From: Deinococcus sp. Arct2-2
GTDB taxonomy: Bacteria; Deinococcota; Deinococci; Deinococcales; Deinococcaceae
Assembly: GCF_004801315.1 (NCBI RefSeq)
Contig: NZ_SSNW01000018.1
Location: 1-64,000, forward strand
Reading direction: 5' to 3'
Length of the DNA: 64,000 nucleotides
The position numbers were made by a program, and so were the translations under genes. Below the pieces are notes generated by a model, which saw nothing but the letters and a program-made list of their open reading frames with translations, was not told the DNA's origin and made no database searches. Positions within the stretch are counted from its first letter, which is position 1; every line of letters begins with the position of its first letter. This document shows, in pieces, positions 53,048 to 63,128 of this stretch.

Positions 53048-54566
53048 AGGGAGCTCCTTAAACCTGATGCAGGCATGAACCAGCGGCGCGGCCAACTCTC
53101 AGGCGGGCCAGACAGATGGGGTCGAAAACGAACCAGTTGATTGGGCCGCAACTGGGCAGCCCGGGGCAGGTCTTCTGGGTGAATGACGGCAGGCTCGTGA
53201 TACCCACCGATGCGGCCTCGAGCGTTCGGATGCGCTGCCCAGCAGGTGTGACCTGCACAGCGCCGTGCAGCGTGGCTTCACCGATCACCTGTCCTCCCGG
53301 CACATCTGGCTCCTCGAGCCGGATGCCCATTCGGTCTCCTTCCCGGACGCGGATTGGGGGGGGCGCTGGGCAGCGCCCCCAAGCGCCTGGTAGGTCGCCT
53401 GCGGGCCTGGCAGGAGGCTCAAGGTCAGCTCGGCGGGGATCCGGGGCGGCCCTCCCGGTGGGCGCCGCCGCGAGGACTGGTTGACGGTCTAGGCCGAGCA
53501 CGTCACCAACCATCAGGGGAGGGCCGACACTGCTGCTCCCCAGGAACGGCCGCGTTTCCAGGCCGCCCGCCACCGCCAGATACGAGCGGGCGCCTTCTCC
53601 AGTCGGTGTGAACCCCAGTGTTTTGCCTGCACGCAACACGAAAGGCGACTGGGCGGGTACAGCTCGGCCAGCGACCTGCCTGGTCATGCCGTGGCCCACG
53701 GCCACCAGCACAACCTCGTGTAAGGCGGTCAGTGGTGGCCCGAGGAGCGTGAGTTCGAGCAGGAGGGTGATTGGCGGGTTGCCCACGATGTGGTCGGCCA
53801 AGGCCGGGGCGCACTCATCCAGTGGGCCGCTGCGCGCCATGCCGTGATGGGCCTGAACAAAGCGGCCGAGCAAGTCAAGCCGTCCAGGTTTCTCGGCCCG
53901 CAGGGCGGGATGGGCAGGAACGCCAGGCCACAAAGGACAAACCGCAAGAGGGTCAGGCGTATCCTCCTGAGCTTCAACGAACCGAACTGTGTCCCCGGGC
54001 GAGAGAGGGAAGGGGGCGTCCCGGCCCGGGGCGTAGATCGTGGTGAGGGCGGTCCCCGGCGAGGGCAGCACGTACACGCAGCTCTGCGCATTGGCGATTG
54101 CGACCGCGTTGAACGGCACCTGGAGACGTGGCGTGTCCCGCCTGGGAAGGCGCAGGGCCTCCACCTCCCCCAGAAAGGGAAAGCCTGGCAGAAACCCCAC
54201 GGCGTACACATAGTAGTCCGGCTGCGTATGCAGGCGAATCCCCTCACGCTCACCCATCCCCGTTCGGGCAGCGACGTCCACGAGAGTCTCACCGTCGTAC
54301 CTGACAGGGAGCGTCACTGGGAGGCGTGCCTGGTGCTGGGCGTCCAGAGCGGCTGGCAGGTGCGTCCTCACCCACTCGCAGACCGTGATCCAGGCAGTCT
54401 GAACCGCCTCATATTCCACGTACGGATTGACGTACCCTGCGTAGAGGTCTGTCACACCAAGGATCAGGTTGTCCCGCAGCGCCCGGTGGAGGGCGTGCAG
54501 GCGGTCAGTGTCACTGCGGTTCAGTTCAGCACCGAACACGATGGAGAAGCCTTCGAGACGCTGCAC
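53044..54566 (-). pseudogene. Fused PxpB-PxpC, frame-disrupted (right-arm copy)
   Basis: Carries exactly the same frame changes as 13317-14839, including the eight-base G run (53356-53363 on this strand). The long uninterrupted frame ends at 53058; the ancestral tail ends at 53044. Confidence 0.75.
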
Positions 54567-54569
54567 GGG

Positions 54570-56051
54570 TCAGCCGATCGTGAATGGATCGCGGGTGGCG
54601 CCGCTCAGTTCTACCCAGACGGTCTTGGTGTCCAGGTAGTCGTGGACTGCCTCCAGAGAATTTTCCCGGCCGATGCCGCTGTGTTTGAACCCCCCGAACG
54701 GTGCGTTGTAACTCACCGCGCGGTAGGCGTTGACCCAGACGGTGCCCGCCTTGATTGCGTGTGCCGCACGGTGGGCGCGCTGAACATCCCGGGTCCAGAC
54801 ACCCGCGGCCAGGGCGTAGCGGGAGTCATTTGCCAGTTGCACCGCTTCGGCCTCATCTCTGAAGGCCAGCACGGACAGCACGGGGCCGAAGATTTCGTCA
54901 GCGGCCAGGCTCATGCGGCTGTGAACACCCGTAAAGACTGTGGGCTCCACGAAGAAACCGGCATCCAGGTCACCGCCCGAGGCGCGCCGTCCACCCGTCA
55001 CCAATGTGGCGCCTTCCTGCTCTCCAGCCTCACAGCGGCGCAAGATGTTGTCCAGATGCGCTCGGAAAGCGACTGGGCCCATCTCGGTCTCCGGATCAAG
55101 CGGATCCCCGAGCTTGATGGTTTGCGCCCGCTGCACCACACGCGACACCAGCTCATCGTGGATGGAGTCATGCACCAGCAACCGAGACCCGGCGATGCAG
55201 GTCTGACCGCCCGCCGCAAAGATTCCAGCGATCACGCCGTTGGCCGCAGCGTCCACGTCAGCGTCCTCGAAGACGATGTTGGGGCTTTTTCCCCCCAATT
55301 CAAGACTCACCTTGGCGAGGTGACCCATCGCCGCCTGCCCGACCTTGATGCCGACGTCGGTGCTGCCCGTAAAGGCCACCTTGTCTACACCCGGGTGGGC
55401 CACCAGAGCCGCGCCCACAGCCGCGCCGCCTGTGACCACATTGAACACGCCCGGCGGGAACCCGGCCTCCTCCACCCGCCGGGCAAATTCCAGCGCCGAC
55501 ACCGGCGTCTGGTCAGCAGGCTTGACCACCACCGTGCAGCCTGCAGCCAGGAGCGGAGCCAACTTCCAGGTGAGCAGCAGCAGTGGAGAGTTCCAAGGTA
55601 TGATCGCGGCCACCACGCCGACCGGCTCGCGGCGGGTGTAGATGAAATAGTTTGGTTTGTCGCTGGGGATGGTCTCACCATGCAATTTGTCGGCCGCTCC
55701 CGCGTAGTACTCGTACCACTCGGGCAGCATCCGGCATTGACCCAGCATTTCCCGCAGCAGCTTGCCGTTATCGCGCGTCTCGATCTCTCCCAGCAGGTCG
55801 GCGTCACGTTCCAGGATCTGGGCGAGCCTGTGAATCAATTTCGACCGTTGCCGCCCGGTCAGGCGCCCCCAGGGGCCGTCGTCCAGTGCGGCGCGGGCCG
55901 CGCGGACGGCGGCATTCACATCTTCCGGCCCGGCCTCCGGTACGCGCGCCCAGACCTTCCCGGTATAGGGATTGACGGTGTCGACCAGCGCACCGGACTG
56001 AGCGGGCACGAACTGGCCGCCAATGTAGAGCGGGTACTCGGGCAGGGTCAT
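54570..56051 (-). CDS. Aldehyde dehydrogenase (right-arm copy)
   Basis: 493 residues as at 11832-13313, with Glu251 and Cys285. Three bases separate it from the PxpB-PxpC start. Confidence 0.9.
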   Translation of the reverse strand: MTLPEYPLYIGGQFVPAQSGALVDTVNPYTGKVWARVPEAGPEDVNAAVRAARAALDDGPWGRLTGRQRSKLIHRLAQILERDADLLGEIETRDNGKLLREMLGQCRMLPEWYEYYAGAADKLHGETIPSDKPNYFIYTRREPVGVVAAIIPWNSPLLLLTWKLAPLLAAGCTVVVKPADQTPVSALEFARRVEEAGFPPGVFNVVTGGAAVGAALVAHPGVDKVAFTGSTDVGIKVGQAAMGHLAKVSLELGGKSPNIVFEDADVDAAANGVIAGIFAAGGQTCIAGSRLLVHDSIHDELVSRVVQRAQTIKLGDPLDPETEMGPVAFRAHLDNILRRCEAGEQEGATLVTGGRRASGGDLDAGFFVEPTVFTGVHSRMSLAADEIFGPVLSVLAFRDEAEAVQLANDSRYALAAGVWTRDVQRAHRAAHAIKAGTVWVNAYRAVSYNAPFGGFKHSGIGRENSLEAVHDYLDTKTVWVELSGATRDPFTIG

Positions 56052-56548
56052 GGGGTTTCCTTCATGCTGGGCCTCGAGGTCACGCTCGGCACGTGCGCGC
56101 GCCGATACACCAAAACAGTGCGTTTGAATTCCAAGACGACCGTGCCGTGCTGGTTGTAACCAGAGGTCTTGAATGTCAGCACCCCTTGGTGGGGCCGCGA
56201 GCGGGACTCGCGTAGGGACAGCACTTCGCTGCGGGCATACACCGTATCCCCCTCAAACAGCGGGTGTGGGAGGCGCACTTCATCCCAGCCGAGGTTCACG
56301 GCGTTCTGCGACATGTCTGATACCGACAGACCCGTGACGAGCGCGATGGTGAACGCACTGTTCACCAAGGGCCGCCCAAATTCTGTGTGCGCGGCGTAAT
56401 GCGCGTCAAAGTGGATGGGGTTGGTGTTATTTGTCAGGAGGGTGAACCAGATGTTGTCGTTCTGAGTCACGGTTCGGCCGAGGGGATGCTCAATGACCTG
56501 GCCGGATTTGAAGTCCTCGAAGCAGCGGCCGCCGGTGGAGCTGGTCAC
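56048..56548 (-). CDS. MaoC family dehydratase (right-arm copy)
   Basis: 166 residues as at 11335-11835, GTG start at 56548 overlapping the CitE remnant stop. Confidence 0.82.
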   Translation of the reverse strand: MTSSTGGRCFEDFKSGQVIEHPLGRTVTQNDNIWFTLLTNNTNPIHFDAHYAAHTEFGRPLVNSAFTIALVTGLSVSDMSQNAVNLGWDEVRLPHPLFEGDTVYARSEVLSLRESRSRPHQGVLTFKTSGYNQHGTVVLEFKRTVLVYRRAHVPSVTSRPSMKETP

Positions 56549-56706
56549 AGGGTTCTCCTTTCCTGAGCGTATTTCTCCTCCAGCGGCACAGCATCCTCAA
56601 GGTCCAGCACCACCGCGTCTGCTGGGCCCGTCCTGGCCTTCTCAATCATGTGCCAGCGGTGGGCAGGGACGTACAACTGGCCGCGTTCCAGCCGCGCGGG
56701 AATCAT
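56545..56706 (-). pseudogene. CitE-type lyase N-terminal remnant (right-arm copy)
   Basis: Same 53-codon remnant as 11177-11338, so the lyase deletion also predates the duplication and no intact copy exists in the window. Confidence 0.75.
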
Positions 56707-57842
56707 GGCGCGCCCTGCAGTTCTGCCAGCACCTCGGCAGTGTGCTCCCCCAGGGCAGGGACACGGCCCATGCGTGGGGGCGCACTTCCAAGGTTGTGAG
56801 GTGGGAGCAGGGCCGGGATGGTGCCCGCTGGCGTCTGCACCTGCGTCCAGCGCTGACGGTCCTGCAACTGCGGGTGATCTACCACCTCCTGCACGCTGTT
56901 GACCCGGGCGCTGGCAATGCCAGCCCGTTCCAGACGAGCACTCACCTCCTCCCGGCTCAAGGCCGCGAAGGCCGCTTCGATGGTGTCTTCCAGTGGGGCG
57001 CGGTGCGCGAGTCGCTGGGCATTGGTCGCGAACTGTTCATCGTTGGTCAGGTCAGGGCGCCCGAGTACGTCGGTGCAGAAGTTCATCCATTCACGCTCGT
57101 TCTGGACGGCAAACATGACCTGGCCGTCTGCACAGCGGTAAGCGCCGTAAGGCACGATCATGTTGTGCCGCAACCCCGCGCGGCCTGGCGCACGCCCCTG
57201 ACCGATCAGGCTGTACATGGGGGGCATCATCCATTCGGTCAGGGCCTCAAACATGGAAATTTCAATGCGCTCTCCCTGCCCAGTGCGCCCACGCGCCAGC
57301 AGGGCCGCGAGAATGCTGGAATGGGCGTACAGCCCACTGGCGATGTCCGCCACGGAGATACCAACTTTGGCGGCGGCCTCAGCGCTGCCGGTCAGGGCGA
57401 TCACCCCCGCTTCAGCCTGGATCAGCATGTCGTAGGCCTTTTTGTGCGCGTATGAACCGGACAGGCCGTAGCCAGAGATGGACACCCAGATCAGGCGCGG
57501 AAAGCGCTCGCGAACCGTGTCCCACCCGAAGCCCAGGCGCTCGACCGCCCCGGGCAGGAGATTGTGCACAAACACGTCTGCGCCGGCGAGCAAGTTCTCT
57601 AGGGCCGCCGCTCCATCCGGGCTCTTCACATCCAGCACCACGCTGCGCTTGCCACGGTTGAGCCAAGCAAAGTACGCCGAGACCCCGCCGAGTGCGCCGT
57701 CATACCCGCGCGCGAGGTCTCCTTCGCCGGGGCGCTCGACCTTGATGACATCCGCCCCCAGATCCGCCAGCTGGCGCGAGCAGAACGGCCCAGCGACCGC
57801 TTGCTCCAGTGCGACCACCCGCAGACCTTCTAGGGGCAGCAT
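56703..57842 (-). CDS. CaiB/BaiF family CoA-transferase (right-arm copy)
   Basis: 379 residues as at 10041-11180, including the probable nucleophile Asp166. Confidence 0.86.
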   Translation of the reverse strand: MLPLEGLRVVALEQAVAGPFCSRQLADLGADVIKVERPGEGDLARGYDGALGGVSAYFAWLNRGKRSVVLDVKSPDGAAALENLLAGADVFVHNLLPGAVERLGFGWDTVRERFPRLIWVSISGYGLSGSYAHKKAYDMLIQAEAGVIALTGSAEAAAKVGISVADIASGLYAHSSILAALLARGRTGQGERIEISMFEALTEWMMPPMYSLIGQGRAPGRAGLRHNMIVPYGAYRCADGQVMFAVQNEREWMNFCTDVLGRPDLTNDEQFATNAQRLAHRAPLEDTIEAAFAALSREEVSARLERAGIASARVNSVQEVVDHPQLQDRQRWTQVQTPAGTIPALLPPHNLGSAPPRMGRVPALGEHTAEVLAELQGAP

Positions 57843-59006
57843 CTAGTACGACCTCGGCATGCCCAGCACCTTCTCGCCGACAAACGACAAGATCAAATTG
57901 GTGCTGATGGGCGCCACCTGATAGAGCCGCGTTTCGCGGAACTTGCGTTCGATGTCGTACTCAGCGGCAAAGCCGAAGCCTCCGTGCGTCTGGAGGCAGG
58001 CGTTCGCCGCCTCCCAGGACGCGTCTGCAGCCAGCAGCTTGGCCATGTTGGCTTCGGCACCGCAGGGGCGCCCCGCATCAAAGAGAGCCGCCGCCTCATA
58101 CCGCATCAGGTCAGCTGCACGTACGTTCACGTAGGCGCGGGCAATCGGGAACTGGACTCCCTGGTTTTGCCCGATCGGCCGGTCGAACACCACTCGCTCG
58201 CTGGCGTAGCGGCTGGACCGCTCGGTAAACCAGTACCCGTCCCCCACACACTCCGCCGCAATCAGGATCCGCTCGGCGTTCATGCCGTCAAGCACGTACC
58301 GGAAGCCCTGTCCTTCCAACCCGACCAAGCTGCTGGCGGGAATGTCCAGATCATCGAAGAACACTTCATTGGTCTCGTGTCCTACCATGTTCTGGATGGG
58401 CCGCACGGTCATGCGGCTGCGGTCAATGGTCCTGAGGTCGATCAAGAAGGTGGACAGGCCTTCTGTCTTCTTGCGGACGTTCGCCAGGGGCGTGGTTCGG
58501 GCCAGCAGCAGCAGCAGATCGGAATGCTGAAGGCGGGAGGTCCACACCTTTTGCCCATTAATCACATAGGTGTCACCCCGGCGCACTGCGGTGGTTTTGA
58601 GCCGGGTGGTGTCGGAACCTGTGGTGGGCTCAGTCACCCCGAAGGACTGGAGGCGCAGTTCTCCGCTGGCAATGCGGGGCAGGTACTGCGCTTTCTGCTC
58701 GTCTGACCCGTGGCGCAGCAGGGTGCCCATGATGTACATCTGGGCGTGGCAAGCACCGGAATTCGCGCCAGATCGGTTGATTTCCTCAAGGATGACGCTG
58801 GCTTCGGTCAGGCCCAGGCCTGCGCCGCCGTAGTCCTCGGGAATCAGGGCCGCGAGCCAGCCGGCCTGGGTCAGGGCACCGACGAACGCTTCAGGGTAGC
58901 CGGCGCGTTCAGCGTCCAGCCAATACTGGGTGTCAAAGCGGGCGCAGAGATCACGAACCGGTTCGCGGAGTTCAGGATAGGTCATGGGCGAGCGGGTCAG
59001 GGTCAT
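57843..59006 (-). CDS. Acyl-CoA dehydrogenase family protein (right-arm copy)
   Basis: 387 residues as at 8877-10040. It abuts the CoA-transferase start with no spacer. Confidence 0.87.
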   Translation of the reverse strand: MTLTRSPMTYPELREPVRDLCARFDTQYWLDAERAGYPEAFVGALTQAGWLAALIPEDYGGAGLGLTEASVILEEINRSGANSGACHAQMYIMGTLLRHGSDEQKAQYLPRIASGELRLQSFGVTEPTTGSDTTRLKTTAVRRGDTYVINGQKVWTSRLQHSDLLLLLARTTPLANVRKKTEGLSTFLIDLRTIDRSRMTVRPIQNMVGHETNEVFFDDLDIPASSLVGLEGQGFRYVLDGMNAERILIAAECVGDGYWFTERSSRYASERVVFDRPIGQNQGVQFPIARAYVNVRAADLMRYEAAALFDAGRPCGAEANMAKLLAADASWEAANACLQTHGGFGFAAEYDIERKFRETRLYQVAPISTNLILSFVGEKVLGMPRSY

Positions 59007-59782
59007 GCAGGTACCTCAGGGCGGCGCAGGGTGGGAACGGCAACAGCCCGGATTTCGATTCCTTCCGCCTCCAAGGCAGCGCGGATGGCGCAGGCGATCT
59101 CCACGGCGTTCGGGGTGTCACCGTGAACGCAAAAGGTGTCTGCTTTGAATTCGGAGAAGCCGCCGTCCAGGGTCTGAATCTGCCCTTCCTTCACCATCGT
59201 AACGGCGCGGCAGGCCGCCTCGTGCGGGTTGTGGATGCTGGAACCCGGCAGGCTCCGCGGGGCCAAGTGCCCGTCATGCAGGTACGCCCGCTCCGGGAAG
59301 AGTTCCAACACGACGGGGAGGCTCAACTTCCGCGCTTCGGTCTCCAGCAAGGTGGTGGGCAGCACCAAGAGGGGAAGAGTGGGATGCACGCCGTAGACGG
59401 CCTGAGCAATGGCTTGGGCGGTTGGGGCATGCGTCCAAGCGCAGATGGAGAGGGCGCCGTGCGCCTTCACCTGCCGGAGGGGCACGCCCACCGAGGCCGC
59501 CAGGGCACACACGTGGTACAGCACGTCTGCGTACACCTCCTCGGAGCTCGCCTCCGGAATGCGCGGCCTGAACCCTACCCGGTCGGGGAAGCTGGGGAGA
59601 GCCCCGACCCCCATATTGAACTGCCGGGCCAGCTTAAGGGTGGCGTGCATGGTGACGGGATCCCCCGCATGAAAGCCGCAGGCGAGCTTTGTGGAAGACA
59701 GAAAGGGAAAAAGCGCCTCGTCGTGTTCGAGCGTCCACGCTCCAAAGCTTTCGCCCACGTCGGCATTCAGGTCGACGAACAT
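59003..59782 (-). CDS. pxpA: LamB/YcsF family protein, PxpA-like (right-arm copy)
   Basis: 259 residues as at 8101-8880, with the DLNADVGESFG start motif. Confidence 0.82.
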   Translation of the reverse strand: MFVDLNADVGESFGAWTLEHDEALFPFLSSTKLACGFHAGDPVTMHATLKLARQFNMGVGALPSFPDRVGFRPRIPEASSEEVYADVLYHVCALAASVGVPLRQVKAHGALSICAWTHAPTAQAIAQAVYGVHPTLPLLVLPTTLLETEARKLSLPVVLELFPERAYLHDGHLAPRSLPGSSIHNPHEAACRAVTMVKEGQIQTLDGGFSEFKADTFCVHGDTPNAVEIACAIRAALEAEGIEIRAVAVPTLRRPEVPA

Positions 59783-59789
59783 CTTCCCC

Positions 59790-60383
59790 TCACTCGTAGA
59801 TCGCCGTTGGACCCAGCAGCGCGGCCCGCATGCGGTTTTTCAAGTAGGTGCCGTCCCGGGGCGGGAGGGTCATAGGATCCGCCGTGAGGGCCACTTTCAC
59901 CACAGCCAGCAGGGGGCTCTCACCCGCGTGCAGGCCGGCCCGCAAGGCAGGAATGCCGCTCTCCTCCCGGACGGTGATGGTTCGCTCAAACCCGCAGGCG
60001 CGGGCCACAGCGGCGAGGTCGACTCCGGCCGCAGTGTGGGTAGGCTGCGCTCCCGTCTCTCCGTAGCGTTCGTTGTCCAGCACGACCACGCTCAGGTTTG
60101 GGGGCCGGGTGACGGCGATGGTCGACAGTGCGCCGAGGCCCATCAGCAGTTCACCGTCTCCTGTGAACACCACCACTGACCGGTCTGGTTGGGCGAGGGC
60201 CAGGCCCAGGCCGAACATGGCGGCGCCGCCCATCGCGCCCCACAGCGGGAAGTCGTGCGGGCTGTCAGACAGTGAGGCAAGGTCCCAAGCAGTGGCCCCC
60301 AAGCCGGTGACGGCCAGCAGACTTCCGCGCTCTTCGAGCAGCTGCGCCATGACCACCCGGCGTTCCAGTTGGGGCGCGTTCAT
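59790..60383 (-). CDS. TPP-dependent decarboxylase beta subunit (right-arm copy)
   Basis: 197 residues as at 7500-8093, GDG...N cofactor motif intact. Confidence 0.8.
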   Translation of the reverse strand: MNAPQLERRVVMAQLLEERGSLLAVTGLGATAWDLASLSDSPHDFPLWGAMGGAAMFGLGLALAQPDRSVVVFTGDGELLMGLGALSTIAVTRPPNLSVVVLDNERYGETGAQPTHTAAGVDLAAVARACGFERTITVREESGIPALRAGLHAGESPLLAVVKVALTADPMTLPPRDGTYLKNRMRAALLGPTAIYE

Positions 60384-60931
60384 TTGCTCCCCCCGAACTT
60401 TTTGGCCCCCAACAGCTTTTGCGAGAGCAGCACCGCGACCGGACTATAGGTGCTGTACGCCAGCCGCAGGGCCGCGTCCACCTCCCCAGGCAGGAGCTCC
60501 GGATCATCCACTCTCTGAACCAGAACGCCCATGGCCCGGAGTACCTCCGGAGTGGCCTGCCCCATGGGGACTTGCCAGGGGTTGAACTCCCCCCACTCGC
60601 CGCGCATGGTGACCAAGATCACGAGGGGCATCTGGCAGGTCTTGAGGAGCGAGAGCATGTTGATGCAGTTGCCAACACCGCTCGACTGCATGAGCAGCAC
60701 GGACCGCACGCCGCCTACCCAGGCGCCGGCTGCCAAGGCAACGCCTTCTTGCTCGGTGGTCAGGGTCACAGCGCGCATGTCCGGGTCGGCCTGACAGTGC
60801 TCGATCAGGCCGCGGTGCCCTCCATCCGGCACGAACGGCACCAGCCGGACGTTTTGCGCTTTGAGGACGTCATAGACCGCCAGGGACCAAGTTCCAGCCG
60901 GGTTCTGAAAAGTTGAGACAGGTTCACTCAT
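60380..60931 (-). CDS. TPP-dependent decarboxylase alpha subunit (right-arm copy)
   Basis: 183 residues as at 6952-7503; ATG 60931 overlaps the MmgE/PrpD stop. Confidence 0.8.
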   Translation of the reverse strand: MSEPVSTFQNPAGTWSLAVYDVLKAQNVRLVPFVPDGGHRGLIEHCQADPDMRAVTLTTEQEGVALAAGAWVGGVRSVLLMQSSGVGNCINMLSLLKTCQMPLVILVTMRGEWGEFNPWQVPMGQATPEVLRAMGVLVQRVDDPELLPGEVDAALRLAYSTYSPVAVLLSQKLLGAKKFGGSK

Positions 60932-62327
60932 GTCGCGCTCCTTGGCAAAGGGTGTTGAGTTCCGCGCCGGCCACCGCCAGGTCGGGAACCGCTTCAATGT
61001 GGCGAACCAGTGCCAGCGCCCGTTCGCTCACGGCCTGACTGAAGCGGGGCTCAACGAGCGCGCAGAATTTGGCTTCGAGCTCGGCTGTACTGACTGGGTT
61101 CTCCTGATTTCCCCGGGGGAAGTCCCCCCCAGCCCGCAGCACCTGACCGTCAATCAATTCCACTTCCAGACGGGCAGGCCATGCCGCCGGATACCTGGCG
61201 GTTAGCTCCGCAGAGACGGCGGGTTGAACCCGCGGCAGCAAGCGGGCCAACAGCTCCTGCCTCACTCCAGAAGGGCCGAAACGGTCCTCACTGAACTGGG
61301 TCAGGCCGACCGCGCCTTCCAGCAAGGCCGCACTAACCACGTAGGACAGGCTGAATTTGGCCTGGTACGGCGTGTGGGGATTTCGCTCACTCACGATGTC
61401 CCAGCCCGGGCCGTACGTGGCGACGCGCACCTCACGAACTTGGTTCAGTACCCAGTCGGCCGTCCACCCGTGGGCCTGGCGCAGCGCGAGCGCCGCGTCG
61501 ATGGCCGTGTGGGTGTGGCCGCAGCACGAGTACAGTTTGTAGCCGTTCTCGCTGACCTTCCACAACACACCCAGGTCAGTGGTTACCCGTTCGGCGTCAT
61601 GGACGGCGCTGGTCGCTGCAAAAAACCCGCGTGGCCCCTCCAAGATGGTCGGTGCGCCTGTGAAGCCGCGCCGGGCCAGATCTGCGGCCATCACGCCGTT
61701 CATGGCGGCCTTGCCAGGATGCAGGGTTTTGCTCATGGCGCCGCTCGCATTGAATTCCCAGAGGCCAGCCGCCTGGGTGCCGGCGGTACCCAGCGCGTCA
61801 AGCATCTGACGCTGGCTCAGGCCCATCAGGGCACCGGCCGCAACCGCCGCGCCAAAGGTAGCGACCGTGCCGGTGGGGTGCCAGTAGCGGTAATGGCTGG
61901 GGTTGACGGCTTCCCCGATGCGCAGCGCAGCCTCGTAACCCAGCACGACGGCCCGCAGAAAAGCGGCGCCGCTTTGATGTTCACGTTCGGCCACGGCTAG
62001 GGCGGCCGGGATGATGGGCGCAGCGGCATGAATGGTGGAGCCCTTGTGAATGTCGTCGAGTTCAAGGATGTGCGTCGCGACGCCGTTGGCCAGAGCCGCC
62101 CCCGCGGCACTGGCCCTCCCGGCACTGAAGACGCTGGCGTCGTCAGCCTGCCCGAGACCGCGCACCAAGTCCTGAACCATGCGGGCAGGGGGTTCCAGCG
62201 AACCGGCGAGCAGAGAACCGAGCCCGTCGAGAACGCTCCGGCGGGCATCCTCAAGAACGGTATCCGGGATGAAGGGGGGATTCGCCATGAATGCAGCGAG
62301 GACGGCACTGGTTCCAGCGTGGGGCAC
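60924..62327 (-). CDS. MmgE/PrpD family protein (right-arm copy)
   Basis: Same protein as 5556-6959; preferred GTG start at 62327, alternative ATG at 62360. First gene of the mirrored operon. Confidence 0.85.
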   Translation of the reverse strand: MPHAGTSAVLAAFMANPPFIPDTVLEDARRSVLDGLGSLLAGSLEPPARMVQDLVRGLGQADDASVFSAGRASAAGAALANGVATHILELDDIHKGSTIHAAAPIIPAALAVAEREHQSGAAFLRAVVLGYEAALRIGEAVNPSHYRYWHPTGTVATFGAAVAAGALMGLSQRQMLDALGTAGTQAAGLWEFNASGAMSKTLHPGKAAMNGVMAADLARRGFTGAPTILEGPRGFFAATSAVHDAERVTTDLGVLWKVSENGYKLYSCCGHTHTAIDAALALRQAHGWTADWVLNQVREVRVATYGPGWDIVSERNPHTPYQAKFSLSYVVSAALLEGAVGLTQFSEDRFGPSGVRQELLARLLPRVQPAVSAELTARYPAAWPARLEVELIDGQVLRAGGDFPRGNQENPVSTAELEAKFCALVEPRFSQAVSERALALVRHIEAVPDLAVAGAELNTLCQGARHE

Positions 62328-62360
62328 GCGGTTCTCCTTGAACGTTGAAGTGCTGTTCAT

Positions 62361-62776
62361 TGTCCTTCAGTTCCGGCCAAGTGTCTTGAGCGTTTTACCC
62401 GGGTGTCCTGCGGAAAACGGCACAGGAGGTGGAGAGGCGATGGTGCCATAAACTCGAATTCTGTGCGTTCGGCGGTTATCCGGGGCTCGGCATCAGCTGC
62501 GCGACTCCGGAGCTGTGTTCCGACCAACACAAGGAGCTGTGACGCGACAGGATGGGCCCGGCGCGGCTGTTTGGTCTGCCAGGCACGAGGGAGGTTCCTA
62601 TGCTAATTTCCACAGCCTAAAGCCCTGATCTATTCAAGACATCAGCCGCGCTGGGCGAGATACTGTTCTCACCTCTGGGCTGAGTTGGCTGCCTTTGCCT
62701 CGGCAGAGTGTCCGCCCGGGACTGTCCGCAGCCCCGCATCCAGATCATTGACCTTTGATTCTCAGGAGAGACGTCT
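62361..62776. other. Intergenic region between divergent genes (right-arm copy)
   Basis: Counterpart of 5107-5522; must hold the operon promoter (minus) and the quinone reductase promoter (plus). No site assigned. Confidence 0.4.
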
Positions 62777-63128
62777 ATGCCACATGCACTGATTGTTCAT
62801 GCCCATCCAGAACCCAAATCTTTCTGCTCTGCTCAGATGTGGGAGGCTGCCAGGACTCTTGAAGCTCAGGGCTATACGGTCGAGATCAGTGACCTCTACC
62901 CGGTGGGTTGGAACCCCGAACTTGGCCGGAACGATTTTGAGCATGAGCTGGTCGGACACTTCAAACCGCAGATTGAACAAGTCGAAGCCGTCAAGCACAG
63001 CACCTTTACCCTAGACCTCACAGCAGAGATCGAGAAGGTGCGGCGGGCAGATCTGCTGGTCTTCTCCTTTCCGATGTGGTGGTTCTCCCTGCCCGCCCTT
63101 CTCAAAGGCTGGGTAGACCGCGTCGTCT
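62777..63128 (+). pseudogene. NAD(P)H quinone reductase N-terminal half (right-arm copy)
   Basis: Same N-terminal half as 4755-5106, interrupted at the same base by IS66. Whether its other half follows beyond the window would show how far the palindrome extends. Confidence 0.75.
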